A program made the translations under genes and the position numbers. The notes beneath the pieces were generated by a model. The model did not search any database, was not told the origin of the DNA, and worked only from the letters and a program-made list of their open reading frames with translations. Shown here in pieces: positions 13,351-24,800 of a DNA stretch of 64,000 bases. How positions within the stretch are numbered: position 1 is the first letter of the stretch; every line of letters starts with the position of its first letter. The DNA is from Panopea generosa (taxonomy: Eukaryota > Mollusca > Bivalvia > Adapedonta > Hiatellidae): assembly GCA_029582155.1 (NCBI GenBank), contig CM055902.1, positions 11,753,041-11,817,040 of the forward strand. Reading direction: 5' to 3'.

Positions 13351-13610
13351 TCAGGATAACCAACGAAATGCATAATTCAAGCATATTACAAATTACACGA
13401 GCAAATTGTACTTAACTTAAATCTTCTGGTCTGTACATCTTTTACGACAACCATCTGCACGATACCAATCAGTCACATTACTACTGGGAACCAATCCTGT
13501 ATTACCAAGCATCTGGGTACCAACCTGCTAAAATTGAATTATCATTCAGTATTCTATAACAATCTTGGATGGACAGTGCTAAGAGTTTAAGCATGTAAAA
13601 ATAGAAACAA
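13160..13610. repeat. Duplicated block, left copy
   Basis: The region from the SINE-2 B-box through 'ggatggacagtgctaagag' is repeated at 14060-14515 (offset 914 bp where measured) with roughly 90% identity by eye, continuing well past the SINE into unique sequence. It includes the duplicated candidate exon. Confidence 0.85.
13473..13524 (-). CDS. Duplicate of the last candidate exon of the minus-strand gene
   Basis: A second copy of the 14387-14438 exon, 914 bp to the left, with its own acceptor (ttttagcag) and the same reading frame to TGA. It could serve as an alternative terminal exon. It lies in a duplicated block of about 0.5 kb, so it may be carried along without function. Confidence 0.25.
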
Positions 13611-13637
13611 TGACAAAAGGAGCTTTGTTTTAATTTT

Positions 13638-13935
13638 AAGTTCACCTGGGAGCATTATGCTCTAGGTGAGCTTAAAATAAAAACAAAGCTTACATTGGGC
13701 CTTTGGCTCCAGTGAGCTAAGAACATAATACACATAATGACTATCAAACCAGGGGCCACAAGTTCGAATCCCCGCCTGGTCGCAGTCTTTGTGATGATTG
13801 ATATAGGACATTGCATATCATTATCAGTCATTCCTCACAGCCGATTCAAGTGGGAAAGTTATCAGTTACTTGCGGAGATAGGTGAGCTGGAGTGCTAGTT
13901 AACCATACAATCAAGTTAAATATTTAAACAAACAA
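13638..13935 (+). mobile_element. Double-hairpin repeat plus SINE-2 body, copy 3
   Basis: Same order as copies 2 and 4, lying between the two duplicated blocks. It ends in 'aaatatttaaacaaacaaac'. Confidence 0.75.
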
Positions 13936-13964
13936 ACAAATCTGGACAACCATCGCAACCTGAT

Positions 13965-14270
13965 AAAAGATCACCAACAGCATTATGCTCCCAGGTGAGC
14001 TTAAAATAAAAACAAAAGTCACATTGAGCCTTTGGCGCAGGCGAGCAAATAACATAATAGACATAAAGACTATCAAACCAGGGACAAGAGTTCGAATCCC
14101 CGCCCAGCCCCAGTCTTCATGATGATTGATATAGTATTGGTATTGCGTATCATTGCCATTCGTATCTCACCGATGATTCAAGTGGGAAAGTTATCAGTTA
14201 CTTGTGGAGATGGGTGAGCTCGAGTACTGGTTATCATTCTAATGACAATAAATATTTAAACAAATCAGGA
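13965..14270 (+). mobile_element. Double-hairpin repeat plus SINE-2 body, copy 4
   Basis: Starts at 'accaacagcattatgctccc' and runs through 'gagttcgaatccccgccc' to 'caataaatatttaaac'. The first hairpin arm is weaker than in the other copies. Confidence 0.75.
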
Positions 14271-14515
14271 TAACCAACTTAAAGCATAATTCAAGCATAT
14301 TACAAATTACACGAGCACATTGTACTTAACTTTAATCTTCTGGTCTGTACATCTTTTACGACAACAATCTGCATGATACCAATCAGTCACATTACTACTG
14401 GGAACCAATCCCGCATTACCAAGCGTCTGGGTACCAACCTGTTAAAATTGAATTATCATTCAGTGTTCTATAATAATCTTGGATGGACAGTGTTAAGAGT
14501 TTAAGCATGTTAAAA
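14060..14515. repeat. Duplicated block, right copy
   Basis: Partner of 13160-13610. 'ctggtctgtacatcttttac', 'ttactactgggaaccaatcc' and 'ggatggacagtgttaagag' are all shared. Confidence 0.85.
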
Positions 14516-15909
14516 TAAGGACAAAAAAAGGACATATTAAAAATTTAGAGTTACGCAATCTGCATTCTGAACGTAATCATTTCCTTATGTACAGGGAATT
14601 TGAACAAAATTGTTTTACGAGAGATCCCCGATCGGCAACAAAGTGTAGGTTAAACACATCGCGGGAATACTCTTCCCGGGGGATGCAATTTCTAGAGATG
14701 ACGATGATGATGAAATGTTATTCATTGTTTTACTTTACGTTTACATACAAGGTCATTGACTATCAAGCTAGTATATTATGAAATTCGATGACAACGGGCA
14801 GCTGTATAACGTCTATTACAAATAAGACTGAGTAGAGAACAGGACATTATAATACTCACCATCTAAACGAAGTTATGTACTGTAACCATATCTGTTTTAC
14901 TGCAAACCAAACAACACAACCAAGCACAGAGTTGTCTGAAATCAATTCCTGAAATGAAATGTTTTAATGTTTATAGTTTTATAAATATAGTACTGTTCAA
15001 CAAATTTTAAATCCGTTTCAGACTGGGCACCCGTTTGATAAAATGTTTCATCTTCATTGATATATATATGCTGTACACTTAGACACACAGTCAATATACA
15101 GGCGTTAAAGTAACCACCATACAAAACATGGAAGCAGCCATGTATTTTTACATATAAGATCAAATGATTCAAACTTCAACTATAGACGGCTGGCATACTT
15201 TCCAATCCATACATGTACCAATGAGTCCTATATACGACAAACATGATAGAATAAAAATATCTGACATACGTGTACATTATTAAGCTGCAACTTCTAGTGT
15301 CTGCTGGGGCAACCACACAACTTCAGTCTCACAGACGACATAACCAAGGATACGCACACGTGCAAATGGCGACCTGCTAATGAATAGTATTATTAAAAAA
15401 CATTCGTACATATGATTCAAAAGTTCAATTTACTTTTATCTGTATTTTACTGTGTTTCTGTTTTTATCTTATTAATTCAATAACTGGTTTTAATAAATAG
15501 ATGTACATTTGCGCGCAATGGCCCTCGGAATAGCTAATTTAAAAACCCAAGTTTTCAATCATTTACAATTGTTTTTAAATCTAAATATTTTCAACGGTAA
15601 TGCAATTGCTGGAAGAAATTCACTGATAATACAACCAATGACTAGAAGAGTGTGAACGAATATAAATGGAAGCTAGTGTTGAAATAATGGCCGCTGCGGC
15701 ATACAAGTTCGAAACGAGAATCAGCTATGAACAATTCCGTCAATGTTCATAAAGGTGAGGAAAATATTTAAAATATTATTAAATTGAATGAAAATGATAC
15801 AAAATAGAATAAAATATGACATAAAACAGTCAATACAACATAGGTTAACTCACGCCACCATCCTTTGTCCAAAATTAAAATATGTCCTTCCACTAAGATT
15901 GCACATCAT
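14387..15909 (-). CDS. Tentative small spliced gene on the minus strand
   Basis: Four candidate exons, read leftwards: 15909-15854 (ATG ATG, donor GGC|gtgagt), 15373-15292 (acceptor attagcag; weak donor GAA|gttgca), 14948-14860 (acceptor tttcatttcag, donor ATG|gtgagt), 14438-14387 (acceptor tttaacag, ending TGA). Phases chain 2-0-2 and give about 93 residues, including FNFGQRMVASPFARVRILGY, ETEVVWLPQQTLE and ISDNSVLGCVVWF. If exon 2 reads through instead, a stop at 15280-15282 leaves a 49-residue protein. I do not recognise the family. Two strong GTGAGT donors and a promoter-like block just upstream support a transcript; coding status is uncertain. Confidence 0.35.
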
Positions 15910-15959
15910 GAACTGAGGAAAGAGTGGGCTGCTTTATTCTCGTCAAACGTCGGTTTTAC

Positions 15960-16050
15960 TGTCATGTGACTTTAGACCAATGAAAAGCTAGCCGGAAAAA
16001 AACGAGGGGTTTCTATTGGTCAATATGTTTCCCGCGAAAAGTAACACGTG
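15960..16050. promoter_or_regulatory. Promoter-like block with CCAAT, E2F and E-box motifs
   Basis: Within 90 bp: CCAAT at 15977, inverted CCAAT (ATTGG) at 16015, a near-palindromic TTTCCCGCGAAA at 16028-16039 matching the E2F consensus, and CACGTG at 16045-16050. The block is less AT-rich than its surroundings and lies about 50-140 bp upstream of the minus-strand ATG at 15909. This motif set is typical of growth- or cell-cycle-regulated promoters. It may also fire rightwards. Confidence 0.5.
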
Positions 16051-16704
16051 ATGCAAGTAGCTTGAGTTTGAGTTGATTTTTTGACATGTCTGATAATAAA
16101 CAAGGTGCTAAAATATAACAAAGCAAGGTGATCCTTGCATTGAATCGTTTAAAGGATTAAGAATGGAGCGTTCAAATAGCTTCTGACCTGATAACATCAA
16201 CAACGTATAATGATAAAAATAATGATAGCCGAGCAAAATCAAAGTTTCAATATGGTAGCATTTTAATTAATACAAACAACACAAGTTTGAGGGAAACACT
16301 AAACATAGGTGCTAAAACATGTAGACCTGTGTTGGCAACAACGTTCACAATGTCTATTTGAATAAAAATACATTTCAACATAAGAATCATGTGCATATTA
16401 TATAAACATAAGCGTAGGAGTGTTACACATATAGTGTGTGGGGGACCTTGGAGGGAGAATGGGATGGGGGTTTCTCTCGTCCCGTTAGTGGAAATAAGGG
16501 GTGGGGCTACTCCAGAAAATGTTGAACACCAAAATGCTGCTGTCTAGCGAGTTTTAAGGATAAAAGTATGATTAATTGTTGGCTATTCCATTTTTGTGAA
16601 TTTTAAACTTTTTTTTTTTTCAGAAATAAAAACATTATTAAAAAAAGTTCACCTTGTTTTAAACCCGCGTGTACTAGGAGCCGAGGCGTACGTGGCGGTA
16701 GGGT

Positions 16705-16852
16705 GATAATAAAAACAACAATAATACTAATAATAACGACTTTTATTAACGAAATAACTCATTTATATAAATCCAATCTTCCACGAGGCCCTCAACATAT
16801 TTACAAAGTACAACATTAATTTGGCGTATAAACACATGTATAAACAAAAAGG

Positions 16853-16889
<37 letters not shown>

Positions 16890-17400
16890 ATAGATGAGAG
16901 CTTGCTAAGAATTTTTACTCCATTGTAAATATAAAACTGATTAATAGAATTTCCGTTTTTTATACAAAACGGAATAGAGTTCCACAAACAAGAGTTTGAA
17001 TAATCAAACGAACACTTCAGAATTTGGCTTAGAAGAATAAAACTCTAGATTAGAGGATGATCGTATTGTGCATATATGGACATTAAATGTTAGAGTACAT
17101 AACTCTATGTATACATATATACAAAAGCCTGGTCATTAAATTATTTATACATGAGTACTGCCTTTTAAAATGTAACCCTTTCAGGAAACGTCATCCATGA
17201 AGAATTATGGAGATGGAGTGGCGTATTTTTTTTATCGAGAATAAGTCTAGCAGCTCTCTTTTGAAACATTACAATTTTATCTACAAGTGAAACATTGCAA
17301 TTTCCTCAAATAACACAGCTGTAATATAAATGGGGTAAACTGTTAGTATTAAAAACAACCAAATCTACGCACTGGTACTGAAATAAATATTTAGATGCGA
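16705..17400 (-). mobile_element. LINE 3' end (Jockey/CR1-like)
   Basis: The reverse strand reads KIVMFQKRAARLILDKK and, after a shift, FPERV, the conserved tail of many non-LTR reverse transcriptase ORFs ('QKRAARLIL...PF.ERV'). Several stops and shifts. It ends with 'tgagggcctcgtggaagatt', AATAAAA and an AAT-rich tail at 16705-16745. It contains a (TG)n tract. Confidence 0.7.
16857..16886 (+). repeat. (TG)n microsatellite
   Basis: About 15 units, inside the LINE fragment. Confidence 0.95.
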
Positions 17401-18070
17401 GATAGAAGATAAAGTAATGAATTACATCTTTATAACATGGTCGACTTGGTAACTCCACCGGGGAAATTTGATGTTTCAAAAATATTACTGTTATTTATTC
17501 CAATATATTGGATCATTTAAACGTATTTATTTAAAAAAATAAGAATAATTAAAATAACAATCTTGTTTTCAACCCAGTCCTCATGCACTGGGGGCCAAGA
17601 CGAATATGTGGTGAGAGGGTTGTCCTCTGCTGGTGGTCACGGTACCACAGGAAACTGTTGATATCTTAAAAAACAAACGCTGCATTCTAATAAGTTTAAT
17701 CTGTTTCTGTATACCTGCATATTAATAGAAATAAAATATGTTTAAACAGTAAGTTTAATCGTGGAAAACGGTTATTACATGCTCTAATATTTTGTGACTG
17801 TAAAACGTTTTTATTAAAAAGAAACTTTAAGATGTGTTTAAATGTTATTTTTAACTCAGTGGCACATGAGCTGGGAACCAAGACGGGGCGGAGTTTGGGA
17901 GGGAAGTCCCCTGCTGGTGGTGATATGAGGGATCCCTTGAAATATTGTGCAATTTCATAAAAAAAGACAAATGGTGCAATTTTTTAGTTTTCACAATGTT
18001 TGTTATCTTTTGTAATATTTTGTGACTTTTAATCGATTTTTAAACATACTGAGACTAACACGCACTGCGC
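17401..18070. other. Intergenic DNA upstream of the CTBS-like gene
   Basis: Two short similar segments ('ggggccaagacg' 17591 and 'gggaaccaagacgggg' 17874, each followed by 'cctctgctggtggt'/'ccctgctggtggtg') show a diverged duplication of about 285 bp offset. A third partial copy, 'ggagccgaggcgtacgtgg', lies at 16677. No gene seen. Confidence 0.5.
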
Positions 18071-18076
18071 CACACG

Positions 18077-18235
18077 CACTCACTCACTCACTCACTCACT
18101 CACTCACTCACTCACTCACTCACTCACTCACTCACTCACTCACTCACTCACTCACTCACTCACTCACTCACTCACTCACTCACTCACTCACTCACTCACT
18201 CACTCACTCACTCACTCACTCACTCACTCACTCAA
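18077..18235 (+). repeat. (ACTC)n microsatellite
   Basis: About 40 nearly perfect tetranucleotide units. The THSL-repeat ORF here is an artefact of the repeat. Confidence 0.97.
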
Positions 18236-18449
18236 TTCTAGGTTTTAAGTCAGCGCTGAATACAGTTCCTCTACCTTAAATACATATACTTACTAGTATC
18301 TTAACTTCTTCCTGCACCTAACTTGTACATTTTGTAGGCTTCGGCGACAATTAAGTTTTAGGGCTGCACAAACACATATCTAAAAGAATTACAGTGGGGC
18401 TGTTTTGACTAAGGTTTATGATCTGATGCCGTTTGACTTGGGCTTCTCC

Positions 18450-18540
18450 CCCCCCCCCCCCCCCCCCCCCCTCAAACAAAAAAAACAACAACAACAACAA
18501 AACAACAAGCAACACACACACACGCACACACACACACTGT
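18450..18540 (+). repeat. Poly-C, AAC and CA simple repeats
   Basis: C run at about 18450-18471, AAC-rich 18480-18510, then (CA)n to 18537. All within 120 bp upstream of the ETS motif of the CTBS-like gene. Confidence 0.95.
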
Positions 18541-18602
18541 ACGCTGTGTACCTTAAAAGCAATTATCATGAAAATAGTGGTTATCACAATTGCACAAAAA
18601 AT

Positions 18603-18611
18603 CCGGAAGTG
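18603..18611 (+). promoter_or_regulatory. ETS-type core promoter motif upstream of CTBS-like exon 1
   Basis: CCGGAAGTG lies 42 bases before the first ATG at 18653. This is the full ETS/GABP consensus, typically found near start sites of TATA-less genes. No TATA box was seen at a suitable distance. Confidence 0.5.
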
Positions 18612-18652
18612 AAACACCTGCCCGGTCATCATTCACTAACGAATGTTTATAG

Positions 18653-18829
18653 ATGTCATCGGTGACACCGATAGATATGTACAGGATGATGTCGTTTATT
18701 GCACTATTCCTGTTTATAGTTTCCGTAGCATCTGACCATCCCGCACCGCTTCCTAAAAAGACTGAATGTCATTGCTCTGTCAAAGAACACTGTGACCCAG
18801 TAACCACTTGGAATCAAAATGAGAAAGAG
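18653..18829 (+). CDS. CTBS-like: CTBS-like exon 1 (signal peptide and N-terminal Cys motif)
   Basis: Encodes residues 1-59 and ends in phase 0 at GAG|gtatga. Four in-frame ATGs lie at 18653, 18677, 18686 and 18689. The hydrophobic stretch SFIALFLFIVSVAS follows the last two, so a start at 18686 or 18689 would give a shorter, more typical signal peptide; 18653 is simply the first ATG. The mature start carries CHCSVKEHCDP, matching the CxC..xxLC motif at the N-terminus of chitobiase. The last residues NEKE join VFV of exon 2 to give EVFV, as in human CTBS. Confidence 0.85.
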
Positions 18830-21800
18830 GTATGATATTTTGACGGGTGGGGTTAATTATGTACAGGTGCTCATCACAGGTGAGTCATAAATAACGGTCA
18901 GAAAGACCCAGTGTCAGTCGGAAACCGTACATATAATAAGCTTAGTTATTTTGTAATTTGAATTTGTTTGACAATGTTTCAAGTGCTTCTTAAATATTAA
19001 AGTGTATGTATCTTATATATCTCGTACAGTAACACCAAGGTTACTTAAGTGTGCTGAATAAAAAACAGTTGCCAATACGAAATGCAAACAAATGACGGAG
19101 CTTACGTAAGTTGGAGCTATGCGCATGTCTTCCCAGATTGCTATTATACAGGCATTTGCGGTAATAGATATATCGCGGTATTATGTATGCAGGCACAAAC
19201 TGAAAGTGCACAGGTTGGCAGGCATGTGAATCGCTGATTAACATAGAAGGTCAGTGAGATTGTTTATGTGCATTGGGTATATAATAAAAATATTTAAATT
19301 CAGTTAACGAGTTGCCATGGTTTGGTGGGTTAGAGGTCCCTTATCGTTTTTAGGGGGATGGGTGGTGTGGGGGGGGGGGGAGTTTTTTTATACACTTGGC
19401 CCACCTACATGGAGAGTAATGTATGTATGTATGTATGTATGAGGTCTCATTGAATTTCTGTGTTAATCAGTGATTTTTGTGTCCGTAACAGGGTTGGAAA
19501 ATTCCTCTCGTCCGCTCGACATGGCAAGTGAACATTTGGTCAGGATGAGTAAGATTTAAGAAAGTGACCGTAATATTTCTTTAATTTTAAGCATTCAATT
19601 AAAAATATTGGAATGAGAGCACGAGTTGCTTTTATCAGAAATTTCAAGCCCTGTGTAAACATGTGCACTTTGTGGCTGGTCATAATCCTTGCAAGAGTGT
19701 GTTGCAGTATGAGTAGATAGATAAATTCAAATCTAATTTATATAATAAAATTGTATGGGAGTTTGGAAGCCCTTCGCCAGAATTTTTTTAAAATGTAAAT
19801 TTAAATACGGAGAAAAAAAATAGTTTTGTTTCTTCATGCCTGGTAATCTCCTAGATAAATGTGATGCAATAAAATGTTCTGTAGAATTTCCGGTGATGGT
19901 CGGTCACAAGAAATATATATTGACAACAAGGGTAAGTTGTCTTCAATGTTTCGGTTTTTTCCTTGTGATTAAGACAGAAAATGAAAAATCTGGAATGGAA
20001 TAGATGGATGGAATGGAAGTCTATTTAAAGAGGGTAGCCCAATTAGTTTGAAACTAATATTTCTCAGGGCTGGCGCTGGGCTTCGCCATTGGCGCAAAAT
20101 AAATAAAAGTGGTGCAAAGAAATTCCATTTGGCAAAAGTCTTATAACGTTGGCAAATTTCTCATTAAATTCTCCATATATTTAACCTCCTTTAATATACT
20201 TGAACAGCTGAAATATCTTGGCCAATCAGTGTCACTGTGATTTCTCCCAAACAACAAGGTAATTAACTCTTTAACTGGCACCCAGCTGTGTTTCCCCTCA
20301 GGTCAAATCATACAACACAAACAAATTTCAGATCAGCAATGTGTGCTAAATATAGTAACAATTTCCCTTAACAGGTGCTTGGTCACGTGACTTTCATAAT
20401 AATATCGGAAAACCCCAAAGAGTGCAAACAATGCTCAGCTTTATTTGACATTGAAACGGACAAAAGCCAGTACTTAACCAAATGTTTAAATATAGACCAG
20501 TACTTTATGTGTATTATAAAGTTTAATTCCCACTTTACAATGTTTGTGTTTAAATTCTAAATGCACATGATTTCAATATGGTGTCTCCAGCAAGTGTTTC
20601 TGAAATTCACACCTTTTCATTGGAAAAAAGCACACACCTCAATACACACTTTCTAAAGGGTATTAGTACTGCTTGTACTTACATATAGTTATTACCGGTA
20701 TATTGTTTTTCACAGGTTAAAACATCGATTGATCTTCTGCAGACTTCTGATAAATGAACACAGAAGTTGGTGGGGTAATGTGACCACAATCGCAGGCACT
20801 ATCTTACTATAGCTTTTGGCTAGCTGTATTATAGTAAATAATCCATAATTTACTACATATCACTATCCAAAAGCTATCCTTTTACTTCATATAGACACCT
20901 TTGGACACCTCTAATATAGAAGGCTTTTGAATTATTGGGTGAATTATGTTTATATAAACTGACAGTGTGAAAAACAGTGCAGGAAGTGTTCAGATTGCTC
21001 GTTACGAGCAATCTGAACTCTTCCTGCACTGTTTTCAAAGGCCTTCTGTGATTGATGTGGTAAAACATGTATCTATGGAGTAAAGGAATAGCAGTAAGAT
21101 GGGGCCTGTGAGGCTGTGACCACATTGGAGGATATTAACTCCGAATTTGGGTGATACTGGTTTGTATAAAAAAAATTAGGTTTGTTATGCATATTATGAG
21201 AAAACACATCTTTCCTGCCACAAGACCTGTGCACTTTTAGACATAGGAAAACAAGAGGCCCTATATGATATCATATGTTATTGCTCTACTAGTTCATTGG
21301 GTCCAAAGAATTTTTGGAAATATAGAAAAGCATGTGCAAAAAGGCTACTCTACCCTTATACAAGCTTTATCTTATGTAAGAATCAGATTTAGTTAAAGTC
21401 AAAAGGAACGGTGCATGAGCGTCCATTGAAACAAGGACCATAACTCTGCTAATTTTCATAGAAAAATGTATGGCGCAAAGAAATTTTGCTTTTTGGAGAA
21501 TTATTCTTTGATCAATGAAAAGTGCATTTATTAACTTCATAGCGTCTGCAAATGTTGAATATTGATCACCTAAGATAATATGGCATGCTCTTTTTTGCAA
21601 TATTAGGAGACGGTATGTTTATCTTTTTTGTATTACCCCAAATTACGTTACAATAATCTAGATGGGGTTGAATATAATCTTTATAGAAAATAATTCTGTA
21701 AGTTAATGAAATGTAGGTTTTTATTCTTGATAACAGCCACAAGTACATTGAAATTTTTTCCTTATGAACATGATATGTGTATTCCACTTAAGGTTATTAT

Positions 21801-24800
21801 TTATATGCATTCCAAGAACCTTATCACCAGATGTAAGGTCCGAATGAAATATCATGATACGTTAATGGTATATTTTTATCAATAAGCCTAGCACGCCGTT
21901 GTGGTGTAGTAACAAATAGAACTTTGGTAGTTTTTGATGTGTCTATAACCATTCCATTTTTCAAACACCATACGTTTAAAATATTTAAAGATGATTGAAG
22001 ATGTTTTTGTCAAATATTGTTGTATCATCTGCATACATATCTGTATTTGACACAATTCCCTCAAGACTGAGAGGGAGATTATTTATAAATATCAAAAACA
22101 AAAGAGGCCCTAATATAGAGCCTTGTGGTACCCCACACATAGCAGTTTGTTCAACAGATGTTTCTCTATTTAATGTTACTTTAGGTGTTTTTTTTTCACT
22201 GCATTTATACAGTTTCATTTTTTACAAAGTATTGCATGATCAACTAAATAAAAAAAAAATTCTTAAATCTACCATAAATTCACCAACAAACTTCCTTTCA
22301 TTTAGTGCCGCGAGCCATGTATCAATCATATGAACTAGAGATTTTTAACAACTGTTGTTTTCTGAACTTTTTTGAAATTCACACAATAATTTATAGTGAT
22401 TTAAAAATAGAATAAAATTTTCATGAACATGTTTTTCCATCAATTTAGACAGTGTCGGTAGTATTGATATAGGTCAATAATTGTTTAGATCATCAGTTGC
22501 ACCGCTTTTAAATAAAGGGCTTACTTAAGTATATTTCCAGATGTCGGGGGAAAAACACCATTTCTTATACTGCTATTTATAACACATGTTAAACTACTGG
22601 AAATTACATTAGTGGACCTTTTTAACAGTTTTTGTCCAATTTGGTTAATAACTGTGGCTGTTGATGTATCTATATTGGAAAGCTTTTCTTTTGTTTTATT
22701 TTCTGTAATGAGAGGTTATTGTTAAAAACATTCTTTTTAGACTTTGGAGTCAGCATGAAACGTTTTAATTTTATTGAAACTTGAGTCGTGTATTGTCTCT
22801 TTTAAATTTGCTGCTATGTTAAAAAAGAAGTTGTTAAATTCATTTACAATATCATTACTTTCTGTTATTTCAAGACCATCTTTATTAATTTTATTAATAT
22901 TAGTTGAACTATTTGCGGTTTTTGTAGAAGCACCATGTTCTTTAAAAAGTTTTCAGATTGATTTTGGGTCAGATTTGCCTTTTTCAATTTTTCTTTCATA
23001 AGATATTTTTTTTGAATTCTTAATAAGCTGGCATACTTTATTTTTGTATATTTTATAATTGTCAGTATCATAACAAGCTTTAAATTTGTCTCTGTCTTTT
23101 ATGATGTTTAATATATCTGGAGTTAACCAGTCAGGTTGGTGTATTTTTTTAATTTGATGCAATCTAATTGGCACATGCTTATCTACTACACTTGAAAAAT
23201 ATTTCATCCAGGTGTCAATCCCTTCATTTGCATCATTCAAAGAATACAGTGTATGCTATGGGGCATTTTGAAGGATCCGTTATAAAATTGTATTCACTAA
23301 AATGTTTAAAAGATCTGTATTCTATTATAGCGTGATGGATTTTTTTCTTATTTTTATACTTGATTTTAAGTGAACAAAATACTGGAAAATGATCACTCAG
23401 ACCTACTTTAGGGATGATTACATGAAATATATTTTCTTTTAAAGTCCGTATAAATATGATCAATTAATGTTGATGAAGTTTGGCACACTTGCGTGGGTTA
23501 TTGAACAAGTTGCGATTAACCTAAAGATAAAATATAATTTGACCATTCAGTTTTAATATATTTATGAATACCCTGTTTACGCATACAGGTTCTTTTCATA
23601 TATGATGTTTGGTTTGTCTGTAATCACTTCTGGAACAGAAACAGTTGTTGTGGATTTTCTTAATTTTTGGCATGCCATGCGATTACCAAGTGATGTTATA
23701 ACAAGTGGCCCACAGGATTGTAACTTGAATTGGCTTTGAATTGCTTATTGCATATGCTCGAGAAGGTCTTGTATTAAATAACACCACAAACACTTTTTTT
23801 ACTACACAATGTTATGGTTCGTGAATGTGTGTGATGGTTCTGTGAGGCATGTTATGATTCGGCTGCATTAAAACCTGCTCATTTTAAAACATTTTTTTCC
23901 CCCATTTATATTTTGAGACTGCCAAAAGTTAAACTCATTCTTATGTTGAATTCACATTTTTACACATGCTTTAGAATGTGATATACAAATGTAAACGAAT
24001 AAAGACAAAATAACCCCCCCCCCCCCCCCCCCAGTATTCCTCTTGCAGGGTTTTCTTGCCAGTTTCTCGGTCAGTTTTAAGTTGCTTTTTGCTTTTTTGA
24101 CAGGTCATGGTATTTTAGGTTTTCTGTATGTTTAAATAGTATTACAATATTTATTGGAGGAATAGGTTATTGCATTTATTTCCTTGTGTTTCAAAATAAT
24201 GAATATCACTTTTTTTGGGGGGCAATGCATTTTAGTGATAAGAATGTATTTGTGATTCTGTTTTTAAATGCAGCTACAGATAATATAGTATTATGTCGTT
24301 TTGAAGAAAAGATATAATATTTAATTTCTATGATAACTAACAGGTCTGCTTTTGAATAGATGTTCCCAATATTAAATATAAATAGTTCTTCTATAAATGT
24401 TATGTTGATATTTTTTCGTTTGAAGCCACTGCTTAATATCTTGAAGAAATTGTTGCGTTGCTGTACATGTCCAAAGAATATGAGTTTTCTCTTGTTGGCA
24501 ATCATAGCATAAGGGGCTGTTAATTATCCTAATTTTATGTAGATGTTTTTTTGTTGGTAAAATTCTATGGTTAATTCTAATTTGGAACCAACTTAAAATT
24601 GAACTATAGTTGTTTTTGAAGGGTGCTTTGTAAATATTATTCCACGTTTCTTGTTCTATTTCATAATGACGTTCCCATTTAAGTTTAGATGTTGGCTGGC
24701 AGTTATTTTTATTCAGAATGTTATATAATTCCTTACAACAGTTTTTATGTATAATAATTTTGGATACAGTAAAAGGTACAATAGGGTAACTGCATTTTTT

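Noticed and set aside
15667-15760. + strand ATG ORF (MEASVEIMAAAAYKFETR) as a first exon
   Set aside because: Short, stops before a good donor and lies in the intron of the minus-strand candidate; no following exon in phase was found.
18022-18279. 85-residue ORF with THSL repeats
   Set aside because: Pure translation of the (ACTC)n microsatellite.
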